Of a stretch of 12,958 nt of DNA, positions 6,552-12,958 are shown piece after piece. A model generated the notes under the pieces. That model ran no database searches. It saw nothing but the letters and a program-made list of their open reading frames with translations, and was not told where the DNA came from. This DNA comes from Pseudomonadota bacterium. Lineage in GTDB: Bacteria; Pseudomonadota; Alphaproteobacteria; Rhizobiales; Tepidamorphaceae. The first letter of the stretch is position 1, and every line of letters begins with the position of its first letter. The position numbers and the translations under genes were made by a program. The stretch covers positions 1-12,958 of the forward strand of contig JAEYRQ010000589.1 in the NCBI GenBank assembly GCA_023435545.1. Reading direction: 5' to 3'.

Positions 6552-8063
6552 TCACTCGGCCAGGGCGGCGAGGCGCGAGGCCTGATCGAGCGCGGCGTGG
6601 TACTGGCTCACTAGGTTGTCCACCGAAACGGCGGTCACGTCGAAGATCGGCATGGGATAGACGCCGAACAGGATGGTCAGCGCGACAAGCGGCGCCAGGA
6701 TCGCGATCTCCCGTCCGGTCAGATCGCGGATCGGTTTCAGGCTCTCCTTGTCGAGCTTGCCGAAGATCACCTTGCGATAGAGCCAGAGCGCGTAGGAGGC
6801 CGCCAGGATGATCCCCGTGGTGGCGAAGACCGCGACCCAGGTATTCACCTGGAAGGCGGCAAGAAGCGTCAGGAACTCGCCGATGAAGCCCGAGGTGCCC
6901 GGCAGGCCCACATTGGCCATGGTGAAGACCATGAAGGCGGCAGCATAGAGCGGCATGCGGTTCACCAGCCCGCCATAAGCGGCGATCTCGCGGGTATGCA
7001 TCCGGTCGTAGACAACGCCGACGCACAGGAACAGGGCGCCGGAGACGATACCGTGCGAGAGCATCTGGAACAGACCACCCTGGATGCCCTGCACCGAGCC
7101 GGTGAAGATGCCCATGGTGACGAAGCCCATGTGCGCGACCGAGGAATAGGCGATCAGCTTCTTCATGTCGGTCTGCACCAGCGCGACGAGCGAGGTGTAG
7201 ATGATCGCCACCACCGACAGCGTGAACACGAAGGGCGCGAACAAGTCGGATGCTTCGGGGAACATCGGCAGCGAGAAGCGCAGGAAGCCGTAGCCGCCCA
7301 TCTTCAGCAGGATGCCGGCCAGGATCACCGACCCGGCCGTCGGCGCCTCGCCATGCGCGTCCGGAAGCCAGGTGTGCACCGGCCACATCGGCATCTTGAC
7401 CGCGAACGAGGCGAAGAACGCGAACCACAGCCACGGCTGCATGCTGGACGGGAAACTGTGCGCCATCAGCGTCGGGATGTCGGTCGTCCCCGCCTGCCAG
7501 TACATCGCCATGATGGCGAGCAGCATCAGCACGGAGCCCGCCAGCGTGTAGAGGAAGAACTTGAAGCTGGCATAGATGCGCCGCTTGCCGCCCCATACCC
7601 CGATGATCAGGAACATCGGGATCAGCCCGCCCTCGAAGAACAGGTAGAACAGCACAAGGTCCAGCGCGCAGAAGACGCCGATCATCAGCGTTTCCAGCAC
7701 CAGGAAGGCGATCATGTATTCCTTGACGCGGACCGTAACCGACTGCCAGCTCGCCAGGATGCAGAACGGCATCAGGAAGGTCGTCAGGATGACGAACAGC
7801 ATGGAGATGCCGTCGACGCCCATGTGATAGGTGATCGCGCCGCCGATCCAGTCATGCCTCTCGACGAACTGGAAGTCCGACGTGTTCGGATCGAAATAGA
7901 CCCAGATCAGCAGCGACAGCAGGAAGGTGATGAACGTCGTCCACAGCGCGACGAAGCGCGCGTTGCGCACCGCCGTCTCGTCCTCGCCGCGAATGGCGAA
8001 GATGAACAGCGCCCCGACGATCGGCAGGAACGTGACCAGCGAGAGCAACGGCCAACCAGACAT
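6552..8063 (-). CDS. nuoM: NADH-quinone oxidoreductase subunit M
   Basis: 503-residue inner-membrane antiporter-like subunit of complex I (ND4 equivalent) with about 14 membrane helices. Key residues: Glu144 in [12 protein letters not shown], Lys223 in [23 protein letters not shown], Lys254 in [10 protein letters not shown] and Glu396 in [10 protein letters not shown]. They correspond to E. coli NuoM E144, K234, K265 and E407; glutamate rather than lysine at the last site is the NuoM hallmark. The open frame continues upstream to 8516, but that segment lies inside nuoL in another frame. ATG 8063 overlaps the nuoL stop by one base (TGATG), a typical translational-coupling junction. The length matches the family. 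Confidence 0.98.
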   Translation of the reverse strand: MSGWPLLSLVTFLPIVGALFIFAIRGEDETAVRNARFVALWTTFITFLLSLLIWVYFDPNTSDFQFVERHDWIGGAITYHMGVDGISMLFVILTTFLMPFCILASWQSVTVRVKEYMIAFLVLETLMIGVFCALDLVLFYLFFEGGLIPMFLIIGVWGGKRRIYASFKFFLYTLAGSVLMLLAIMAMYWQAGTTDIPTLMAHSFPSSMQPWLWFAFFASFAVKMPMWPVHTWLPDAHGEAPTAGSVILAGILLKMGGYGFLRFSLPMFPEASDLFAPFVFTLSVVAIIYTSLVALVQTDMKKLIAYSSVAHMGFVTMGIFTGSVQGIQGGLFQMLSHGIVSGALFLCVGVVYDRMHTREIAAYGGLVNRMPLYAAAFMVFTMANVGLPGTSGFIGEFLTLLAAFQVNTWVAVFATTGIILAASYALWLYRKVIFGKLDKESLKPIRDLTGREIAILAPLVALTILFGVYPMPIFDVTAVSVDNLVSQYHAALDQASRLAALAE

Positions 8064-10108
8064 CAGTGGACGCCCCCGGCGAACATGTACCAGGTGATCA
8101 GGGCGGTGACGCCGATCAGCATGGCGAAGGCATAGTGATAGAGGTAGCCGGTCTGCAGCCGGACCACCCTGCGGGTGACGTCGAGCACCCGGGCAGAGAC
8201 GCCGTCCGGGCCAAACCCGTCGATCAGCCAGCCGTCGCCCTTCCTCCACAGGAAGCGGCCGATCCACTTGGCGGGCCGGACGAACAGGAAGTCGTAGATC
8301 TCGTCGAAGTACCACTTGTTGAGCAGGAAGCGGTACAGGACATCGAACTGGCGCGCGAGTGCGACCGGTGTCGTCGGACTGACGATGTAGAAGTACCAGG
8401 CAAGCCCCAGCCCCACGAGCATCGCCACGGTCGGCGCCCAGACGATCGCCGCCGGGATTTCGTGCATATCGTGGAGGATGTGGTTCTCCTCCGACAGGTA
8501 GAGCGCGCCGCGCCAAAAGGCTTCGTAGTCAGCGCCCATGAAGAAGGACTTGAAGGCGAGGCCTGCGCCCAACGCCCCGACCGCCAGCACCGCCAGCGGA
8601 ACCAGCATCACAGGCGGCGACTCGTGGACGTGGTGCAGCACGTCGGAAGGAGCCCGCGATTTTCCGTGGAAGGTCATGAAGATCAGGCGCCATGAGTAGA
8701 AGGCCGTCAGCAGCGCCGCGAAGGCTGTCATGCCCCAAGCGTAGCCGGCCATGGGATTGTGTCCCACATAGGTCGCCTCGATGATCGCGTCCTTCGACAC
8801 CCATCCGGCGGTCAGCGGGAAGCCGGTCAGCGCCAGGGTGCCTATGACCATCATCCAGTAGGTGAACGGGATCAGCTTCCTGAGGCCGCCCATCTTGCGC
8901 ATGTCCTGCTCGTCGGACATGGCATGGATCACCGAGCCCGAGCCGAGGAACAAGAGCGCCTTGAAGAAGGCGTGGGTGAACAGGTGGAAGATGCCGATCG
9001 AGTAGGCTCCCACCCCCAGCGCGGCGAACATGTAACCGAGCTGCGAGCAAGTCGAATAGGCGATCACCCGCTTGATGTCGTTCTGGACGAGGCCGATCGT
9101 CGCGGCGAAGAAGGCAGTTGTCGCGCCGATGAAGGTGACGAAGGTCAGCGCCGTCACCGAGAGCTCGAACAGCGGCGACAGCCGCGCCACCATGAACACG
9201 CCCGCCGTCACCATCGTGGCGGCATGGATCAGCGCGGAGACCGGGGTCGGACCCTCCATCGCGTCCGGCAGCCAGGTGTGCAGGAGGAACTGCGCCGACT
9301 TGCCCATCGCGCCCATGAACAGGAGCAGGCACATGATGGTCAGCGCGTCGATGTCGGAGCCGAAGATGTGGATGGTCCGGCCGGTGGCGTCGGCGGCGTT
9401 GGCGAAGACGGCGTCGAACGAGATCGAGCCGTAGATCATGAACACGCCGAAGATGCCGAGCGCGAAGCCGAAATCGCCGACGCGGTTGACGACGAAGGCC
9501 TTGATCGCCGCCGCGTTGGCGGAGGGACGCTGATACCAGAAGCCGATCAGCAGGTAGGAGGCGAGGCCCACGCCCTCCCAGCCGAAGAACATCTGCAGGA
9601 AGTTGTCCGACGTCACCAGCATCAGCATGGCGAAGGTGAACAGCGACAGGTAAGCAAAGAACCGCGGGCGGTGCGGATCGTGCGACATGTAGCCGATCGA
9701 GTAGAGGTGGACGAGCGCCGAGACGGTGTTGACCACCACCAGCATGACGACGGTCAGCGTGTCGATCCGGAAGGCCCATTCCGCCGTCAGGGAGCCCGAC
9801 ACGACCCAAGGCATGACCTGCACGCGGGCGTCGTTGCCGTTGATTCCGACATGAACGAAGGCGACCCAGGACAGGATCGCTGCGAGGATCAGGCAGCCGG
9901 TCGTGATCAGTTCGGCGGCAGCGGAGCCCTCGGCAGCCTCGTGATGGTCGCCGTGCCCGTCACCATGATGGACCGCCGCCGCGTGCCCGGCACCGTGTCC
10001 GGCATGCATGTCGATGCCGGCGGGATTGCGCTTGCGCGCCCCGACGAGCGTGATCAGCCCGGTGAGGATCGCGCCGATCAGCGGCAGGAAGACGATCGCC
10101 GAATACAT
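8063..10108 (-). CDS. nuoL: NADH-quinone oxidoreductase subunit L
   Basis: 681-residue distal antiporter-like subunit of complex I (ND5 equivalent), inner membrane. Core pump residues are Glu178 in [19 protein letters not shown], Lys270 in GAMGKSAQ, Lys383 in [14 protein letters not shown] and Lys439 in GWVSKDAI, aligning with E. coli NuoL E144, K229, K342 and K399. The C-terminal part (about 575-681) fits the long lateral amphipathic helix plus the final membrane helix that clamps the membrane arm. It is some 65 residues longer than E. coli NuoL (613). About 25-35 of these come from a histidine-rich loop between helices 1 and 2 (residues about 30-62, eight His in 35-56). The start follows the nuoK stop by 7 bases, with AAGGG/GAGG-like bases upstream. 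Confidence 0.98.
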   Translation of the reverse strand: MYSAIVFLPLIGAILTGLITLVGARKRNPAGIDMHAGHGAGHAAAVHHGDGHGDHHEAAEGSAAAELITTGCLILAAILSWVAFVHVGINGNDARVQVMPWVVSGSLTAEWAFRIDTLTVVMLVVVNTVSALVHLYSIGYMSHDPHRPRFFAYLSLFTFAMLMLVTSDNFLQMFFGWEGVGLASYLLIGFWYQRPSANAAAIKAFVVNRVGDFGFALGIFGVFMIYGSISFDAVFANAADATGRTIHIFGSDIDALTIMCLLLFMGAMGKSAQFLLHTWLPDAMEGPTPVSALIHAATMVTAGVFMVARLSPLFELSVTALTFVTFIGATTAFFAATIGLVQNDIKRVIAYSTCSQLGYMFAALGVGAYSIGIFHLFTHAFFKALLFLGSGSVIHAMSDEQDMRKMGGLRKLIPFTYWMMVIGTLALTGFPLTAGWVSKDAIIEATYVGHNPMAGYAWGMTAFAALLTAFYSWRLIFMTFHGKSRAPSDVLHHVHESPPVMLVPLAVLAVGALGAGLAFKSFFMGADYEAFWRGALYLSEENHILHDMHEIPAAIVWAPTVAMLVGLGLAWYFYIVSPTTPVALARQFDVLYRFLLNKWYFDEIYDFLFVRPAKWIGRFLWRKGDGWLIDGFGPDGVSARVLDVTRRVVRLQTGYLYHYAFAMLIGVTALITWYMFAGGVH

Positions 10109-10115
10109 GCCGGCC

Positions 10116-10424
10116 TCAGCCCTTCATCATGTTGATGTCCTCGACCTCGATCGAGCCGCGGTTGCGGAAGAAGACCACCAGGATCGCGAGACCAATGGCG
10201 GCCTCTGCGGCGGCAACGGTGAGGACGAGAAGCGCGAAGACCTGGCCGACGAGATCGCCGAGATGGGCGGAGAACGCCACCAGGTTGATGTTCACCGACA
10301 GCAACATCACCTCGATCGACATCAGGATGACGATGACATTCTTGCGGTTGATGAAGATGCCGAAGATGCCGATCGTGAACAGGATCGCGGCAACGACCAG
10401 GTAGTTGGAGATGTCGATGCCCAT
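10116..10424 (-). CDS. nuoK: NADH-quinone oxidoreductase subunit K
   Basis: 102-residue inner-membrane subunit (ND4L equivalent) with three membrane helices, linking the quinone module to the pumps. Conserved acidic residues lie in the second and third helices: Glu in [20 protein letters not shown] and Glu in [13 protein letters not shown]. Start choice: ATG 10424 ([16 protein letters not shown]) has AAGGGG eight bases upstream, and the length equals the family norm. An in-frame TTG at 10430 overlaps the nuoJ stop but would sit only 2 bases from that ribosome site. The gene begins 2 bases after the nuoJ stop and ends 7 bases before nuoL. Confidence 0.97.
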   Translation of the reverse strand: MGIDISNYLVVAAILFTIGIFGIFINRKNVIVILMSIEVMLLSVNINLVAFSAHLGDLVGQVFALLVLTVAAAEAAIGLAILVVFFRNRGSIEVEDINMMKG

Positions 10425-10426
10425 GC

Positions 10427-11041
10427 TCAAAGCCCCTTGCCGCTCTCGACCCGGCGGACCTCGATCGAGGCCTCGCGGGTGCGGCCGACCTGGACGGCGA
10501 TCGACTGGCGCTTGACGTTCTCCTTGTGGCGCAGCGTCAGCACGATCGCACCGACCATCGCCACGAGGAGGACGAGCCCTGCCAGCTGGAAGAAGAAGAC
10601 GTAGCGCGTGTAGAGCAGCAGTCCGAGCGCCTCGATATTGCTGACCTCGGAGGGTTCCGGAATCGGCGCGGTGGCCGTCGCGGTGATGTCGGGACTGATG
10701 ACCCAGCCACCGACCACCAGCAGCAGTTCGACCAGCAGGATGAACCCGATCAGCGCACCGACGGGAAGGTAGTTGAGGAAACCCTCGCGGAGCTGCACGA
10801 AATCAACGTCCAGCATCATCACCACGAACAAGAACAGCACCATCACCGCCCCGACGTAGACCACCACCAGGATCAGCGCCAGGAACTCGGCCCCGAGCAG
10901 CAGGAAGAGACCGGCAGCGTTGAAGAACGCAAGGATGAGGAACAGCACCGAGTGGACCGGATTGCGCGACCCGATCACCATGACCGCAGAGGCGATCATC
11001 ACCGCTGCGAACAGGTAGAAGAAGGCTGTCGCAAGGATCAT
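10427..11041 (-). CDS. nuoJ: NADH-quinone oxidoreductase subunit J
   Basis: 204-residue inner-membrane subunit (ND6 equivalent) with five predicted helices. The third helix region, [25 protein letters not shown], carries the conserved Tyr-Val-Gly segment associated with the pi-bulge that moves during coupling. The signature [31 protein letters not shown] is at residues 25-55. A basic C-terminal tail (last ~35 residues, RHKENVKRQ onward) is probably cytoplasmic and is usual in alphaproteobacteria. It starts after a 112-base gap from nuoI. A GGGGGA lies about 10 bases before the ATG, inside the perfect palindrome TCCCCCGGGGGA (11052-11063). Confidence 0.97.
   Translation of the reverse strand: MILATAFFYLFAAVMIASAVMVIGSRNPVHSVLFLILAFFNAAGLFLLLGAEFLALILVVVYVGAVMVLFLFVVMMLDVDFVQLREGFLNYLPVGALIGFILLVELLLVVGGWVISPDITATATAPIPEPSEVSNIEALGLLLYTRYVFFFQLAGLVLLVAMVGAIVLTLRHKENVKRQSIAVQVGRTREASIEVRRVESGKGL
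10433..10438 (-). promoter_or_regulatory. nuoK: Ribosome binding site deciding the nuoK start
   Basis: AAGGGG within the last nuoJ codons, eight bases before the ATG at 10424 and only two bases before the alternative TTG at 10430. It therefore supports the ATG. Confidence 0.6.
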
Positions 11042-11070
11042 GTCAGGCGGGTCCCCCGGGGGAAGGCGAC

Positions 11071-11096
11071 AGGCCGGGAATCCGGCGTTGCGGCCT
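11071..11096. promoter_or_regulatory. Hairpin in the nuoI-nuoJ gap
   Basis: AGGCCG (11071-11076) and CGGCCT (11091-11096) form an inverted repeat. An alternative internal stem is GCCGG-GAAT-CCGGC (11073-11086). No T-run follows on either strand, so it is not an intrinsic terminator. It could be an RNA processing or stability element between nuoI and nuoJ. The structure is seen; the role is a guess. Confidence 0.35.
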
Positions 11097-11125
11097 CTAT
11101 AGAACGGTTCCCGATACGCGTCTAC
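11096..11125 (-). promoter_or_regulatory. Weak internal promoter-like sequence upstream of nuoJ
   Basis: GTAGAC (11125-11120; 4 of 6 matches to CTTGAC), an 18-base spacer and TATAGA (11101-11096; 5 of 6 matches to TATAAT) on the minus strand. It lies in the only nuo junction here longer than 20 bases and could give extra transcription of nuoJ-N and downstream genes. This is a sequence match only. Confidence 0.2.
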
Positions 11126-11153
11126 CGACGCCGGGACATGTGGATTTCAGCCC

Positions 11154-11645
11154 TCAGCGGTAGGGTGCGTCGAGCTCGATGCTGCGGGCGATCTCGCGTT
11201 CCCAGCGCTCGCCGTTGGCCAGCAGGCGTTCCTTGTCGAAGTAGAGCTCCTCGCGCGTCTCGACCGCGAATTCGAAGTTCGGCCCCTCGACGATGGCATC
11301 GACCGGGCAGGCCTCCTGGCAGAAGCCGCAGTAGATGCACTTCACCATGTCGATGTCGTAGCGGGTGGTGCGCCGGGTCCCGTCGTTGCGGCGCGGTCCC
11401 GCCTCGATGGTGATCGCCTGGGCGGGGCAGATCGCCTCGCAGAGCTTACAGGCGATGCAGCGCTCCTCCCCGTTCGGATAGCGCCTGAGCGCATGCTCGC
11501 CCCGAAAGCGCGGCGACGTGGGGCCCTTCTCGAAGGGATAGTTCAACGTCGCCTTCGGTTTGAAGAAGTATCGCATCGCCAGGAAAAAGGCGGATACGAA
11601 CTCCTTCAGGAAGATCGAACGCGCGGCCTGATCGAGCCTCGCCAT
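11154..11645 (-). CDS. nuoI: NADH-quinone oxidoreductase subunit I (two [4Fe-4S] ferredoxin-like)
   Basis: 163-residue peripheral-arm subunit of complex I (TYKY/NDUFS8 equivalent) that carries clusters N6a and N6b and passes electrons from NuoG towards NuoB. There are two complete CxxCxxCxxxCP motifs: Cys63/66/69/73 ([14 protein letters not shown]) and Cys103/106/109/113 ([14 protein letters not shown]). The N-terminal amphipathic segment ([17 protein letters not shown]) would lie on the membrane. The open frame reaches upstream to 12365, but that part lies inside nuoH. ATG 11645 fits the family start and has GAGGTG five bases upstream, 17 bases after the nuoH stop. The length is the alphaproteobacterial and mitochondrial-like form. 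Confidence 0.98.
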   Translation of the reverse strand: MARLDQAARSIFLKEFVSAFFLAMRYFFKPKATLNYPFEKGPTSPRFRGEHALRRYPNGEERCIACKLCEAICPAQAITIEAGPRRNDGTRRTTRYDIDMVKCIYCGFCQEACPVDAIVEGPNFEFAVETREELYFDKERLLANGERWEREIARSIELDAPYR

Positions 11646-11662
11646 GGTTACACCTCGAACAT

Positions 11663-12685
11663 TCAGGGCGCCCAGCCGGTAAGCTGCAGAACCGCAGCCA
11701 CGGCGACGACCATGAACAGGGAAATAGGCAGGAACACCTTCCAGCCAAGACGCATGAGCTGGTCGTAGCGATAGCGCGGCACCATCGCCTTCACCATCGC
11801 GAACATGAAGAAGACCAGGCAGACCTTGAGCACGAACCAGACGACGCCGGGCACCCAGGTGAACGGCACCACATCGAAGGGTGGCAGCCAGCCGCCGAGG
11901 AACAGGATCGTCGTCAGCGCGCACATCAGCACGATCGCGACGTATTCGCCGAGCATGAACAGCAGGTAGGGGGTCGAGGCATATTCGTCCATGAAGCCGG
12001 CGACGAGCTCGGACTCCGCCTCGGTCAGGTCGAAAGGTGGCCGGTTGGTCTCCGCAAGCGCCGAGACGAAGAAGATAACGAACATCGGCAAGAGCGGCAG
12101 CCAGAACCATCCGAACAGCCCCCAGGCGCTGCGCTGCGCCTCGACGATGGCCGTCAGGTTGAGCGATCCGACGCACAAGAGCACCGTGATCAGCACGAAG
12201 CCGATGGAGACCTCGTAGGAGACCATCTGCGCTGCCGCCCTGAGCGCGCTCAGGAACGGGTACTTCGAGTTCGACGCCCAGCCGCCCATGATGACGCCGT
12301 AGACGCCGAGCGAGGAGATCGCAAAGATGTAGAGGATGCCGAGGGTGATGTCGGCGAGCACCCACCCCGCATCAACAGGGACGACGGCCCAGGCCGACAG
12401 CGCCAGGACGCAGGTGACCAGCGGGGCGAGCAGGAAGACGCCCTTGTTGGCGCCGTCCGGGATCACCGGTTCCTTGAACACGAACTTGAACAGGTCGGCA
12501 AAGGACTGGAACAGCCCGAACGCCCCGACGACGTTGGGGCCGCGCCGAAGCTGAACGGCCGCCCAGATCTTCCGGTCGGCGAGCAGCAGATAGGCGATGA
12601 TCACCAGCAGGCAGACGAGCAGCAGAACGCTCTGCCCGATCATGATCAGCAGCGGCCACAGCCATGTCCAGAAGAAGTCAGCCAT
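11663..12685 (-). CDS. nuoH: NADH-quinone oxidoreductase subunit H
   Basis: 340-residue inner-membrane subunit (ND1 equivalent) with about eight helices. It forms much of the quinone-binding cavity with NuoB and NuoD and starts the proton path. Signatures: [19 protein letters not shown] (36-54), [12 protein letters not shown] (61-72) and the cytoplasmic acidic loop [20 protein letters not shown] (211-230). The ATG at 12685 lies inside the end of nuoG (8-base overlap), with a GGGA shortly upstream, consistent with translational coupling. Complete and of normal length. Confidence 0.98.
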   Translation of the reverse strand: MADFFWTWLWPLLIMIGQSVLLLVCLLVIIAYLLLADRKIWAAVQLRRGPNVVGAFGLFQSFADLFKFVFKEPVIPDGANKGVFLLAPLVTCVLALSAWAVVPVDAGWVLADITLGILYIFAISSLGVYGVIMGGWASNSKYPFLSALRAAAQMVSYEVSIGFVLITVLLCVGSLNLTAIVEAQRSAWGLFGWFWLPLLPMFVIFFVSALAETNRPPFDLTEAESELVAGFMDEYASTPYLLFMLGEYVAIVLMCALTTILFLGGWLPPFDVVPFTWVPGVVWFVLKVCLVFFMFAMVKAMVPRYRYDQLMRLGWKVFLPISLFMVVAVAAVLQLTGWAP

Positions 12686-12958
12686 GGGTCCCGGTCGCCC
12701 CCTCGCGCCGTGCCCGCGCCAGCGCGCTCATCTCGGCCATCACGGCCGAGGCGCGGGCGATCGGATTGGTCAGATAGAAGTCGGTGACGGCGGCGGTGAA
12801 CGCCGCCTTGGCCGGCTTGCCGCCGCCCCTGGCGAGACTTGCGATCGCCGCGACATCAGCGGTTTCGATCGAGCCCAAACGGGCGAAATGCGGGTACTCG
12901 CCATAGAGCCGGCTGCGCAGCTGGCCCAGCGTGTCGAAGGGCAGCCGGTGGCCGAGAA
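12678..12958 (-). CDS. nuoG: NADH-quinone oxidoreductase subunit G, C-terminal fragment
   Basis: The frame is open from the right edge to the TGA at 12680-12678, giving about 92 C-terminal residues of the ~690-residue NuoG (NDUFS1 equivalent, peripheral arm, iron-sulfur subunit). The fragment contains [20 protein letters not shown] near the window edge and ends with a segment including [22 protein letters not shown], the characteristic tail of alphaproteobacterial NuoG. The iron-sulfur domains lie outside the window, so nothing can be said about them. An internal ATG at 12878 is not the start, because the upstream frame keeps clear NuoG similarity. It overlaps nuoH by 8 bases. Identification rests on the tail motif and on its position before nuoH. 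Confidence 0.93.
   Translation of the reverse strand, partial: LGHRLPFDTLGQLRSRLYGEYPHFARLGSIETADVAAIASLARGGGKPAKAAFTAAVTDFYLTNPIARASAVMAEMSALARARREGATGTHG

Noticed and set aside
6996..8135. Plus-strand open frame (379 codons) opposite nuoM
   Set aside because: It is antisense to nuoM, full of His, Gln, Arg and Asp, and has no recognisable domain.
8759..10135. Plus-strand open frame (458 codons) opposite nuoL
   Set aside because: It is antisense to nuoL with the same shadow composition. The His-rich look of the translation comes from the complementary frame and not from a real protein.

Overview
The window is a GC-rich, densely packed stretch in which every supportable gene lies on the minus strand. 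Read right to left (the direction of transcription) it holds the distal half of a respiratory complex I operon: the end of nuoG, then nuoH, nuoI, nuoJ, nuoK, nuoL, nuoM and nuoN. These are followed without a break by birA (biotin ligase), a ribonuclease J gene, mce (methylmalonyl-CoA epimerase) and a small DUF1467 membrane protein. After a 617-base intergenic region comes proS, which runs off the left end. This order, the short ProRS without an editing insertion, the 163-residue NuoI and the DUF1467 protein all point to an alphaproteobacterium, most likely Hyphomicrobiales (Rhizobiales). I cannot name a genus from the sequence alone.

Layout. At 12958-5099 are the nuo genes, which encode the membrane arm of the proton-pumping NADH:quinone oxidoreductase plus the NuoI ferredoxin-like subunit. 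Spacings are very tight: nuoG/nuoH overlap by 8 bases, nuoJ/nuoK are 2 bases apart, nuoK/nuoL 7 apart, nuoL/nuoM overlap by 1, and nuoM/nuoN are 10 apart. The one looser junction is the 112-base nuoI-nuoJ gap, which contains a hairpin and a weak promoter-like sequence. At 5096-1857 the operon continues with birA (2 bases after nuoN), RNase J, mce and DUF1467, spaced by 8, 31 and 18 bases. Probable co-transcription therefore joins energy conversion to RNA processing, biotin attachment and propionyl-CoA metabolism.

The 1240-1856 region is the only sizeable non-coding stretch. It holds a two-hairpin palindromic element of a type often dispersed in alphaproteobacterial genomes, a strong hairpin whose better U-tract faces the plus strand, and the proS upstream region with two dyad symmetries and weak promoter-like sequences on both strands.

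How the genes work together. NuoG and NuoI carry electrons along iron-sulfur clusters to the quinone site formed in part by NuoH. NuoJ and NuoK link this to the three antiporter-like pumps NuoN, NuoM and NuoL, in which the expected charged residues can be located. BirA would biotinylate carboxylases such as propionyl-CoA carboxylase, whose product is the substrate of the epimerase Mce, a plausible functional link inside the cluster.

I found no mobile element, CRISPR array, tRNA or rRNA, and no convincing unknown multi-gene system. The window is mostly a well-conserved housekeeping region. The points worth a second look are the structured proS/DUF1467 intergenic region and a histidine-rich insert in NuoL.
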